Assembly (NCBI GenBank): GCA_021809365.1
Contig: JAKBAC010000052.1
Span: 1 to 18,935, forward strand
Reading direction: 5' to 3'
Origin: Planctomycetota bacterium
Lineage (GTDB): Bacteria > Planctomycetota > Phycisphaerae > WQYP01
Length of the DNA: 18,935 nt
Below are positions 1 through 6,747 of the stretch, in pieces; within the stretch, counting starts at the first letter, position 1; each line of letters begins with the position of its first letter. The notes beneath the pieces were generated by a model. It made no database searches and had not been told where the DNA came from. It saw only the letters and a list, made by a program, of their open reading frames with translations. The translations under genes were made by a program, and so were the position numbers.

Positions 1-103
1 GAAACACTCGGGCCTTGTGGCGTCCGCGCGGGTGGGTGTCGCTGAGGCAATAATCGCGCAGTTTGGCAATGTCCACCACGATATTGTCAAATCTTTGCGC
101 CAA
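1..103 (-). CDS. DUF6883-like protein, N-terminal fragment cut by window edge
   Basis: Reading the minus strand from a TTG at 103 gives 34 open codons to the window edge. The peptide includes VVDIAKLRDYCLSD and HPRGRHKARVF. This lysine/arginine-rich pattern (KLRDY, then HPRG-KARVF) matches what I remember of the start of DUF6883 proteins, small proteins of unknown function. An AAGGGG ribosome binding site lies 5 nt before the TTG. In-frame GTG codons at 79 and 76 are alternative starts. The rest of the gene is to the left of the window, so length, partner genes and intactness cannot be judged. The family call rests on recalled motif similarity only. Confidence 0.6.
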   Translation of the reverse strand, partial: MAQRFDNIVVDIAKLRDYCLSDTHPRGRHKARVF

Positions 104-257
104 TCATGCCCCTTATTCATTGCGCCGCTTACCCGGTCGATGCATTAGTGGCCCGGCTAGTTATGACGGTACAAATGTTCATAATAAGCGATGATCGCGT
201 AGTGGGCAAACGGGTGGATGATATGGAATGATATGATGCTGCCGCAAGATGAGGCAA

Positions 258-348
258 CCTGCGGTCTACTTACTACTTTCTCAACACTGACGGCTGCCGC
301 GGAAACGCGCGGTGCAAGCACGCGCGGCGGCGGCTGTTGCCGCAGAGC
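258..348 (+). repeat. Long direct repeat, copy 1
   Basis: A 91-bp unit starts with CCTGCGGTCTACTT and ends with GTTGCCGCAGAGC. It differs from the copy at 467-557 at only 2 of 91 positions. Similarity to copy 3 extends leftward to about 231 (ATATGATGCTG, CGCAAG, TGAGGC). The unit contains short inverted repeats: CGCGCG(G)TGC opposite GCACGCGCG, and GCGGC-TGTT-GCCGC. It could therefore form hairpins as RNA or single-stranded DNA. Confidence 0.9.
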
Positions 349-373
349 GGGGATCAGGAGAGAGAATCCTTAC

Positions 374-441
374 AACGAGCAACGAGCAACGAGCAACAAC
401 TGACATTAACGAGAAACAGGGCGCTGCGCTTAACGAGAAAC
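374..441 (+). repeat. Heptamer tandem repeat (AACGAGC)x3 plus related 12-mers
   Basis: AACGAGC occurs three times head to tail at 374-394. It is followed by two copies of TTAACGAGAAAC at 406-417 and 430-441, and then by CGAGCAATGAACAAC. This simple AACGAG-type sequence fills the space between long direct repeats 1 and 2. It resembles the short tandemly repeated sequences often seen in bacterial intergenic DNA. No function is visible. Confidence 0.75.
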
Positions 442-466
442 GAGCAATGAACAACTAGCAGACTCA

Positions 467-557
467 CCTGCGGTCTACTTGCTACTTTCGCAACACTGAC
501 GGCTGCCGCGGAAACGCGCGGTGCAAGCACGCGCGGCGGCGGCTGTTGCCGCAGAGC
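467..557 (+). repeat. Long direct repeat, copy 2
   Basis: This is the second 91-bp unit, 209 bp downstream of copy 1 and in the same orientation, with two substitutions relative to copy 1. Both copies are followed by a purine-rich AGGAGA tail (355 onward and 558 onward). This suggests the duplicated unit was once longer than 91 bp. Confidence 0.9.
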
Positions 558-601
558 AGGAGAATAGAGAGGTGAGCAGTAGAGCACTTAAGGCTGGAAC
601 T

Positions 602-700
602 ATATGATGCTGTCGCAAGGTGAGGCGCCCCTGCGGTCTACTTGCTACTTTCTCAACACTGACGGTTGCCGCGGAAACGCGCGGTGCAAGCACGCGCGGC
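602..700 (+). repeat. Long direct repeat, copy 3 (3' truncated)
   Basis: The match to copies 1 and 2 runs from the CCTGCGG at 630 to CACGCGCGGC at 700, with two substitutions against copy 2. It then stops, so the GCGGC-TGTT-GCCGC hairpin part is missing. On the left it shares the ATATGATGCTG and CGCAAG-TGAGGC flank with copy 1 (231 onward), with a one-base length difference. All three copies point the same way. Confidence 0.88.
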
Positions 701-726
701 TAAAAGGGGGATGGGGCGGCGCGGCA

Positions 727-754
727 CCAGGGTTCGGATTTATTGCCGCGGCCC
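727..754 (+). repeat. Partial copy of the leader element (3' end only)
   Basis: The stretch GGTTCGGATTTATTGCC at 731-747 matches 16 of 17 bases of the 3' end of the element at 6840-6856. The flanks are also alike: CCAG before it and GCGGCCC after it, compared with CACGCCC. The 5' two thirds of the element is not recognisable here. The nearest plus-strand gene is uvrB, 250 bp downstream, with the 168-bp palindrome in between. It is either a decayed copy or a diverged member of the same family. Confidence 0.5.
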
Positions 755-765
755 GATTTCCTGAT

Positions 766-933
766 TTAGGCATCGCGAAAAAATAACCTGAGCATTCTGG
801 CTGGTACTTTTGGCCGCCGGCGGCGTTGCCCGCTCGTTACAGAATCCATGCGGATATGCGCCTCGCGAGCGCCTTGCCGGCGGTCAAAATTCCTGCGCCA
901 TAATTGCTCACGTTATTTCTTCGCGATGCCTAA
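766..933. repeat. 168-bp imperfect palindrome, possible MITE-like element
   Basis: The left arm from 766 (TTAGGCATCGCGAAAAAATA) is the reverse complement of the right arm ending at 933 (TTCTTCGCGATGCCTAA), with 28 of about 31 bases pairing (766-796 against 903-933). The pairing resumes inside: TTTTGGCCGCCGGC at 808-821 opposes GCCGGCGGTCAAAA at 876-889 with one mismatch. Most of the element can therefore fold into one long hairpin. No clear target-site duplication is seen at the outer ends. It contains no ORF and lies about 70 bp upstream of the uvrB start. It could be a non-autonomous transposable element remnant or a transcribed hairpin. Confidence 0.75.
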
Positions 934-968
934 GCGTTGCGGAATCTCCGCCGGTTTGGCCGCGACGC

Positions 969-974
969 TATAAT
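969..974 (+). promoter_or_regulatory. Putative -10 box of uvrB
   Basis: A perfect TATAAT lies 31 nt before the chosen uvrB start. Transcription would begin near 981, giving a leader of about 24 nt. No good -35 box lies 16-18 bp upstream. The position argues against the upstream ATG at 984, which would be almost leaderless. Confidence 0.45.
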
Positions 975-1004
975 GCGGTTTGAATGTCGTTTTGGAAAGC
1001 ACCA

Positions 1005-3164
1005 ATGGCTGTGCAGGAATTTAAAATCGAAAGTCCTTTTCAACCGACCGGCGATCAGCCGCGGGCGATTGAGAAAATTACCAGCGCATTTCATGCTGGT
1101 GAAAAATACCAGGTGCTCATGGGGGTGACCGGTTCGGGCAAAACGTTCACCATGGCGCATGTTGCTGCGCGGCTCGGCAGGCCCGTGCTGGTGGTCAGCC
1201 ACAATAAAACTCTGGCAGCCCAACTGTACGAAGAATTCCGTGAACTGCTGCCACGCAATGCGGTGAATTATTTCGTCAGCTACTACGATTACTATCAGCC
1301 CGAAGCATATATCCCGCAGCGCGATATTTATATTGAAAAAGATGCCGCCCGTAACGATGATCTGGACCGCCTGCGGCTGGCCACAACCAGTGCGCTGGTA
1401 AGTCGGCGCGATGTCATGGTGGTGGCGTCGGTGAGCTGCATCTTCGGGTTGGGTTCGCCGGAGGAATATAAGAAGAAAGTCATTTCCGTCCAGCGTGGCG
1501 CGGAAATCGGGCGCGAGGAACTTCTGCGGGCGCTCATTGATGTGCAATATGAGCGTAATGACATTGAATTCAAACGCGGCACTTTCCGCGTGCGCGGCGA
1601 TGTCATTGAAATATTTCCCGCTTATGAGATCACCGCGCTGCGGCTGGAAATGTTCGGCGATCAGATTGAATCCATCTGGCATATTCACCCGGTCAGCGGC
1701 GAGCGGCTGACGGAAGAATCGACCGCGTTTATTTTCCCCGCCAAACATTATGTTCCCGGAGACAGCACCATCACGCGGGCTGTGCATGATATTCAACAGG
1801 AACTCGAACAGCGCTGCCGGGAATTGCGGCAGCAGGGAAAACTTCTGGAAGCGCAGCGCCTCTTCGCCCGCACCAAATATGACATGGAAATGCTGCTGGA
1901 AGCGGGATTCTGCCAGGGAATTGAAAATTATTCGCGGCACATTGCCGGCTCGCCACCGGGATCCAAACCTTCCACCCTGGTTGATTATTTTCCAAAAGAC
2001 TATCTGCTGATGATTGATGAATCCCATGTCACCATTCCGCAGCTCAACGCCATGTACAGTGCCGACCGTCACCGCAAGGAGGTGCTGGTGGAGCATGGCT
2101 TCCGCCTGCCGTCCGCGTTGGATAACCGACCGATGCGTTTTGAGGAATTCGTGGGAATGTGGAATCAGGTGCTGTTTGTATCCGCGACGCCCGGCAAATA
2201 TGAAATGGAGATAGCCGGCGGCGAAGTTGTGGAGCAGATCATCCGCCCCACCGGCCTGATTGATCCGCAAATTGAAGTGCGGCCCGCGCAGGGTCAGGTG
2301 GCGGATGTGCTGGCGGAAGCGCGGAACCGTGCCCAAAAGGGACAGCGCACGTTGGTTACCACGCTGACCAAGCGGCTGGCGGAAGATTTGTCGCATTACC
2401 TGGGGGAGGCGGGCTTGCGGTGTAAATATCTGCATAGTGAGATACAAACGTTTGATCGTGTTGATATTCTCCGGGAATTGCGGGAGGGGTCTTTTGACTG
2501 CCTGATCGGCGTGAATCTGCTGCGGGAGGGGCTGGATTTACCGGAGGTTTCAATGGTGGCGATCATGGATGCGGACAAACAGGGCTTTTTGCGCAGCGAA
2601 ACATCGCTGATTCAGATGATCGGACGGTGCGCCCGCAATGTGGATGCCAAGGTATTTCTTTATGGAGATGCGATAACCCCGGCCATGCGGCGGGCGATTG
2701 ATGAGACGAATCGGCGGCGGGGAATTCAGGAAGCGTGGAACACCGCCCACGGGATCACGCCGCAGACCATCCACAAGGCGATTCGCCACGGCATTGAACT
2801 GGAACTCAAGGCCCGGCGTACGGCGCGGGAAATGCTCAATGAATCGGAATCGGAATTCGACCAGCAGGAAATGATCCGGTCTCTGGAAGAAGAAATGCTC
2901 TCCGCCGCCAACAACCTGGAATTTGAAAAAGCCGCTGATTTGCGTGATCGCATCCGGGAACTCAACACCGCCCGGCAGAGCGGAAATGCTTCAGCGACCG
3001 GTGGCGGCACCGGTGCCATCGCGGAGCAGAACGCGGAACATCAGCAGGCCATGGCTCAAGCAATTGATGAGGGCATCGCCAACCGTCTGGCCAATCGCCC
3101 CGCCGCCAAACCGCAGCAGACCAAATTTCGTCGCGGCCCCAAAGGCCGCGGACATGGCGCATGA
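1005..3164 (+). CDS. uvrB: Excinuclease ABC subunit B (UvrB)
   Basis: UvrB is the damage-verifying helicase-like subunit of nucleotide excision repair. It is loaded by UvrA and then recruits UvrC for incision. The 719-residue product is full length. It shows Walker A GVTGSGKT at residues 40-47, the tyrosine-rich beta-hairpin (SYYDYYQPEAYIPQRD) that inserts between DNA strands, the DESH box at about 338-341, motif V (GVNLLREGLDLPEV) and motif VI (QMIGRCARN, about 537-545). The C-terminal UVR motif (MIRSLEEEMLSAANNLEFEK) binds UvrC. Motif VI has Cys where E. coli has Ala. I chose ATG 1005 because GGAAAG lies 5 nt upstream and the N-terminus then matches family length. ATG 984 is in frame but too close to the -10 box. 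The tail is low-complexity and basic. The gene appears monocistronic, with its own promoter. Confidence 0.97.
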   Translation: MAVQEFKIESPFQPTGDQPRAIEKITSAFHAGEKYQVLMGVTGSGKTFTMAHVAARLGRPVLVVSHNKTLAAQLYEEFRELLPRNAVNYFVSYYDYYQPEAYIPQRDIYIEKDAARNDDLDRLRLATTSALVSRRDVMVVASVSCIFGLGSPEEYKKKVISVQRGAEIGREELLRALIDVQYERNDIEFKRGTFRVRGDVIEIFPAYEITALRLEMFGDQIESIWHIHPVSGERLTEESTAFIFPAKHYVPGDSTITRAVHDIQQELEQRCRELRQQGKLLEAQRLFARTKYDMEMLLEAGFCQGIENYSRHIAGSPPGSKPSTLVDYFPKDYLLMIDESHVTIPQLNAMYSADRHRKEVLVEHGFRLPSALDNRPMRFEEFVGMWNQVLFVSATPGKYEMEIAGGEVVEQIIRPTGLIDPQIEVRPAQGQVADVLAEARNRAQKGQRTLVTTLTKRLAEDLSHYLGEAGLRCKYLHSEIQTFDRVDILRELREGSFDCLIGVNLLREGLDLPEVSMVAIMDADKQGFLRSETSLIQMIGRCARNVDAKVFLYGDAITPAMRRAIDETNRRRGIQEAWNTAHGITPQTIHKAIRHGIELELKARRTAREMLNESESEFDQQEMIRSLEEEMLSAANNLEFEKAADLRDRIRELNTARQSGNASATGGGTGAIAEQNAEHQQAMAQAIDEGIANRLANRPAAKPQQTKFRRGPKGRGHGA

Positions 3165-3287
3165 AACTTTACGCGGGGTAGGGTGCCGATCCGGTCGCCT
3201 GACGGTAAATTAAATAAGGAATCTTCGGGCAAGATGAATGGCTCGCGTGGGATCAGGCTAAAATTCGCAGCAGTGTTAAGGAGCATA

Positions 3288-3317
3288 TTGCAACCGCGCG
3301 GTATACTCGCATAAGAT
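3288..3317 (+). promoter_or_regulatory. Putative promoter of the restriction-modification genes
   Basis: TTGCAA (3288-3293) and TAAGAT (3312-3317) are separated by 18 bp in the 214-bp gap between uvrB and the endonuclease gene. A TATACT at 3302-3307 is an alternative -10 box but lacks a well-placed -35. The gap holds no ORF of its own. The endonuclease ATG at 3379 has no strong ribosome binding site. Confidence 0.3.
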
Positions 3318-3378
3318 ACTGCGACGGCGTGCACTGATTCATCACGCTGATACAGCGTTCGAAAGTGAGTCGATAAAA

Positions 3379-4251
3379 ATGCCAAAACAGCCGCTTGCAG
3401 AAGTTTTCGGGTTCCCGATTGCAGATAACTCGGATGAGGCTCGGCGATGCCGCAAGAATCGTTTGTGCCCGTTCGGCAACAGGGTGCCGAACTGCACCAA
3501 AGATAAGGCGAATGACCCGCTGGGCGTGTGCAGCATCTTTGATGGCGAATCGGTGGTCATCACCTGCCCCATCAGGTTCCGCGAGCGCTGGCTGATTGCC
3601 GAAGACGCGGCAGAATTTTTCTTCCCACCGGGCTCCAAGTGGACAACACTTACCGAAGTCCGTCTGAAGGACGCCTACGATAAATCCGCTGGCAATATTG
3701 ATGTCGTCTTATGCTCTTATGACAACCACGGTAAAATAACCGACTTCGGAGCCTTGGAAGTTCAAGCTGTGTACATTTCAGGGAATGTGCGTAATCCGTT
3801 TGAACACTACATGGAGAACCCAAAAGTCCGGGCCAACATGGACTGGAGCCGAGAACAGTGGTACCCAAGTCCAGATTATCTCTCTTCGTCCCGTAAGCGG
3901 CTGGCCCCACAACTTATCTTCAAAGGCGGGATATTCAAGGCTTGGGGCAAAAAAACAGCCGTAGCCATCAACCGGGGCTTTTTTGAGACGCTGCCAACTC
4001 TCGAATCGGTGGATGCGAACAATGCCGAAATGGCCTGGTTTATTTACGATCTACACAGGAACCCGGCGACGGGCGTATATGCTTTGACAAAAGGGCAAAC
4101 TGTATATACGAAGTTTGACGAAAGTCTGGCGAAAATTACCCGGTCTGATCCGGGCGACGTCAACAAGTTTGTAGCACAATTGCAGCAGAGGGTTGACGAG
4201 AAATTGGATGGCAAACCACCCACGGCGGAGGTGATCCATGGGCCATCCTAA
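3379..4251 (+). CDS. NotI-family type II restriction endonuclease
   Basis: The 290-aa product resembles the NotI endonuclease family. Near the N-terminus four cysteines (C24, C30, C39, C51, in the context RLCPFGNRVPNC and PLGVCSIF) match the Cys4 iron site that is the hallmark of NotI. D108 (GNIDVV), E127 and Q129 (GALEVQAVY) fit the variant PD-(D/E)xQ active site of that family, with Gln in place of the usual Lys. NotI itself is longer (about 383 aa), so peripheral segments are missing. The gene overlaps the downstream methyltransferase by 14 nt, which indicates one R-M operon. No controller (C-protein) gene is seen. The target sequence cannot be read from the protein. Such modules usually move horizontally, consistent with its position between housekeeping genes. 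Confidence 0.82.
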   Translation: MPKQPLAEVFGFPIADNSDEARRCRKNRLCPFGNRVPNCTKDKANDPLGVCSIFDGESVVITCPIRFRERWLIAEDAAEFFFPPGSKWTTLTEVRLKDAYDKSAGNIDVVLCSYDNHGKITDFGALEVQAVYISGNVRNPFEHYMENPKVRANMDWSREQWYPSPDYLSSSRKRLAPQLIFKGGIFKAWGKKTAVAINRGFFETLPTLESVDANNAEMAWFIYDLHRNPATGVYALTKGQTVYTKFDESLAKITRSDPGDVNKFVAQLQQRVDEKLDGKPPTAEVIHGPS

Positions 4252-5143
4252 TGCAGGTTATCAGCAAGCGTTCTGGAATGTCGACGTTCCAGACCGCGTT
4301 GTCAACGTCGCCTCGGTACCGAAGCGCAGCCCGTTCCGCTACCCTGGCGGCAAAACATGGCTGGTGCCGCGCGTGCGGGAATGGCTAAGAAGCCAGATGT
4401 GTCGCCCCGAATTGCTGATCGAACCGTTCGCGGGCGGCGCAACGGTCGGCCTAACCGCAGCCTTCGAGGGCTTAGCTGAACATGTGCTGCTTGTCGAACT
4501 GGACAGTGAAGTCGCCGCAGTTTGGAAAACGATTCTGCAACTTGACGCGGAATGGCTTGTCCAACGGATACTGGCCTTTGATCTGACCCATGATAATGTC
4601 CGCGAAGAATTGGCAAAGACTGGTAAAACTACGCCGGAGATTGCCTTCCGCACAGTGCTGAAAAACCGCACATTTCACGGCGGTATCCTTGCGCCTGGGG
4701 CCAGCCTGATGAAGAATGGCGAAAGCGGAAAGGGCTTGCGGTCACGCTGGTATCCCGCGACACTGGCGCGGAGAATCCGAGCCATTGCCAATATCCGAGA
4801 CCGCTTTACTTTTCAGGAGGGGGATGGTGTGCGGGCAATTCAAGATTATTTCGAAATGAAAAACAGCGCGTTTTTTATTGATCCCCCATACACAGCGGGT
4901 ACCGCGACCGGGAAACGGGCAGGATCACGGCTGTACACGCACCATCGCCTTGACCATGAACACCTTTTTTCCGCCATGCAAAACGTGAAAGGCGATTTTC
5001 TCATGACTTATGATAACGCTCGCGATGTGCATCAGCTTGCCGAAAAGCACGCATTTCAGACGCGATTGATATCTATGAAAAACACGCACCACGCCAAAAT
5101 GACCGAATTGCTTATCGGCAGGTCATTGGAATGGGTGGGGTAA
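4238..5143 (+). CDS. D12-class DNA N6-adenine methyltransferase
   Basis: The 301-aa product has the order of motifs seen in Dam/D12-class adenine methyltransferases. FRYPGGK at 33-39 and IEPFAGGATVG at 61-71 are the AdoMet-binding motifs X and I. DPPY at 215-218 is catalytic motif IV, with FFIDPPYTAGT around it. Adenine N6-methylation is the known chemistry of this class. The ATG lies inside the end of the endonuclease gene (GTGATCCATGGGCC), so translation is probably coupled. The expected role is to protect host DNA from the neighbouring nuclease. A puzzle is that NotI's own site has no adenine, so this pair probably recognises a different, adenine-containing site. The first 30 or so residues are not part of the conserved domain. 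Confidence 0.88.
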   Translation: MGHPNAGYQQAFWNVDVPDRVVNVASVPKRSPFRYPGGKTWLVPRVREWLRSQMCRPELLIEPFAGGATVGLTAAFEGLAEHVLLVELDSEVAAVWKTILQLDAEWLVQRILAFDLTHDNVREELAKTGKTTPEIAFRTVLKNRTFHGGILAPGASLMKNGESGKGLRSRWYPATLARRIRAIANIRDRFTFQEGDGVRAIQDYFEMKNSAFFIDPPYTAGTATGKRAGSRLYTHHRLDHEHLFSAMQNVKGDFLMTYDNARDVHQLAEKHAFQTRLISMKNTHHAKMTELLIGRSLEWVG

Positions 5144-5181
5144 TACCGAACCGGAAGAAACACGGTAACCACAGCGGTCAC

Positions 5182-5221
5182 CCGCCATTACTTGGCGGTG
5201 GTGGCAACCCGGTGCCGTTGC
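5182..5221. other. Hairpins between the convergent R-M and proA genes
   Basis: Two short stems follow each other: CCGCCA-TTACT-TGGCGG at 5182-5198 and GCAAC-N8-GTTGC at 5204-5221. They lie in the 190-bp space between convergent genes, where a bidirectional terminator would be expected. Neither is followed by a T tract, so an intrinsic terminator is only a possibility. The rest of the gap (5144-5333) shows nothing else I recognise. Confidence 0.3.
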
Positions 5222-5333
5222 TCTGATCTCTTTCCAGGCGTGCCGGGACACCGCATTATCATGCCGGTGCTCCGGGGGTATCGTGATCCTGGCACAATAA
5301 AACCATACCCGCGTAGAGCGCCACGCACACACT

Positions 5334-6653
5334 TCACACCCGCACATGGCCATTACCGGTGACGATGAATTTGTACGTACACAGGTCGGCAGCGCCCATG
5401 GGGCCGCGGGCGTGAAGTTTGTCCGTGCTGATGCCGATTTCAGCACCCAATCCATATTCGAATCCATCGGCCCAGCGTGTGGAGGCGTTGACCATGACGC
5501 TGGCGGAGTCCACGTTCTGGATGAATTTGTCCGCAGCGCCGATATCGCTGGTGATAATCGCATCAGTATGCTGGGAACCATATTGGGCGATATGGGCAAT
5601 GGCTTCATCAATGGAATTGACCTGCTTGATGGCCACAATCAAATCCAGAAATTCAGATCCCCAGTCCGCTTCCACAGCCAATTTCGCATTCTGCAACAGT
5701 CCCTGGCTGCGGGCATCGGCGCGCATTTCCACATTGGCCGCGCGGAACTTTGCTGCCAGGCGGGGCAGAACCCGCGCCGCCATATCTTTGTGTACAAGAA
5801 TACATTCCGTGGTGTTACACACGGCACAACCATCCACCTTGGCGCTATAGGCGACATTGACAGCCATATCGACATCGGCATCTTTGTCGATATACAGATG
5901 GCAAACACCCTTGTAGTGCTTGATAACCGGAATGGTGGCCTGCTGCACCACCGCGCGAATCAGAGATTCGCCGCCACGCGGAATTGCCAGATCCACCAGC
6001 CCTTCCGCTGTAACCAAAGCACCCACCGCCGCGCGATCGGTGGTGGCAATGAGTTGCACCGCATTGGGATCGATCTGGGAGGCCGCCAGCGCGGCGCGAA
6101 TGATTGTGGCGATGGCCCGATTGCCGCGGATGGATTCTTTACCGCCACGCAGAATGCAGGCATTGCCGCTCTTGAGGCACAGTGCCGCCGCATCACTGGT
6201 AACGTTGGGCCGACTTTCATAAATGATGGCAATAACACCAATGGGCACGCGGCGTTTTTCGATCCGCAGGCCATTGGGGCGGTTATAAGCCTCAATGGTT
6301 TGCCCGACAGGATCGGTTTGACCGGCAATTTCCCGCACGCCGGCGGCCATGGCTTCCAATTTTTTTTCGGTTAAGGTCAGCCGCGATATCATGGGCAAAG
6401 CCAGATTCTCTTCTTTCGCCTGCCGAAGATCAGCGACATTAGCCTCCAGAATTTCCGCTTGACGGTCAAGAATTCCATCAGCGATACGCAGCAACGCGGA
6501 GTTGCGGACATGACCACTTAATGTAACGAGTTGCCGGGCCGCCTGCCGGGCTTGTCGGGCTATATGCAGGACTTCCTTTGTGACATCCGCCACATCGCGA
6601 ATTTCGACCGGCTCCGCCGCCGTATGAATGTCCACATCGTTCGAGCTTGCCAT
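5334..6653 (-). CDS. proA: Gamma-glutamyl phosphate reductase (ProA)
   Basis: ProA reduces L-glutamyl-5-phosphate to glutamate semialdehyde with NADPH, the second step of proline synthesis, in the cytoplasm. The product has the catalytic cysteine segment (DGCAVCNTTECILV), the RPNVTSDAAALCLKSGNA substrate/cofactor region, and the family signature near the C-terminus (VNSIDEAIAHIAQYGSQHTD). It ends with the conserved FEYGLGAEIGISTDKLHARGP block. From ATG 6653 it is 439 aa, slightly longer than usual because of a variable N-terminus. This start has GGAG 5 nt upstream and gives a leader of about 26 nt from the -10 box at 6686-6691. The in-frame ATG at 6680 lacks a ribosome binding site. No proB is adjacent, so the proline genes are dispersed here. 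Confidence 0.96.
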   Translation of the reverse strand: MASSNDVDIHTAAEPVEIRDVADVTKEVLHIARQARQAARQLVTLSGHVRNSALLRIADGILDRQAEILEANVADLRQAKEENLALPMISRLTLTEKKLEAMAAGVREIAGQTDPVGQTIEAYNRPNGLRIEKRRVPIGVIAIIYESRPNVTSDAAALCLKSGNACILRGGKESIRGNRAIATIIRAALAASQIDPNAVQLIATTDRAAVGALVTAEGLVDLAIPRGGESLIRAVVQQATIPVIKHYKGVCHLYIDKDADVDMAVNVAYSAKVDGCAVCNTTECILVHKDMAARVLPRLAAKFRAANVEMRADARSQGLLQNAKLAVEADWGSEFLDLIVAIKQVNSIDEAIAHIAQYGSQHTDAIITSDIGAADKFIQNVDSASVMVNASTRWADGFEYGLGAEIGISTDKLHARGPMGAADLCTYKFIVTGNGHVRV

Positions 6654-6685
6654 GGCAACTCCATTGGAATATTCGACCATTCATC

Positions 6686-6691
6686 ATTCTA
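6686..6691 (-). promoter_or_regulatory. Putative -10 box of proA
   Basis: Read on the minus strand this is TAGAAT, 33 nt before the chosen proA ATG. No convincing -35 box is seen at the right distance. It lies in the divergent region shared with the lipoprotein gene. Confidence 0.3.
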
Positions 6692-6747
6692 CCATAATTC
6701 CGACATACGCGGGTTTATCGAACTGATGTTTTTCAGGATCGGGTGAG

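Larger units (their letters stand above)
104..960. other. Gene-poor, repeat-rich intergenic region upstream of uvrB
   Basis: No convincing coding sequence is seen over about 860 bp. The small ORFs here (60-77 codons, both strands) lie across the direct repeats, change frame between copies and have no family resemblance. The region holds three long direct repeats, a heptamer tandem repeat, a partial copy of the leader element found at 6748 and 18158, and a 168-bp imperfect palindrome ending about 70 bp before the uvrB start. These are listed separately. On the minus strand, about 20 codons ending at 176 (PFAHYAIIAYYEHLYRHN then stop) could be the tail of a decayed gene, but this is too short to call. 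Confidence 0.6.

Noticed and set aside
354..693. Two minus-strand small frames (77 and 72 codons) with similar peptides (LAPRVSAA, EKVASRPQ)
   Set aside because: The peptide similarity comes from the 91-bp DNA repeats. The frames differ outside the repeats and have no supporting signals.
230..716. CRISPR array
   Set aside because: The repeats are about 91 bp, only three in number, unevenly spaced (118 and 72 bp gaps), and no cas gene is present.
930..2447. 505-codon open frame on the minus strand across uvrB
   Set aside because: It lies fully antisense to a well-conserved uvrB. Its product is rich in His, Arg, Phe and Gln with no family pattern, as expected of a codon-bias shadow.
3379..4251. 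Assignment of a GCGGCCGC (NotI) specificity
   Set aside because: Specificity cannot be read from the sequence, and the adenine-type methyltransferase partner argues against a site without adenine.
5144..5333. Structured RNA between the methyltransferase and proA
   Set aside because: Several short stems can be drawn, but there is no second copy to compare and GC-rich sequence gives such stems by chance.
5346..6374. 342-codon plus-strand frame across proA
   Set aside because: Antisense to proA. Its glycine, histidine and isoleucine runs reflect the reverse complement of proA codons, and it has no ribosome binding site or motif.
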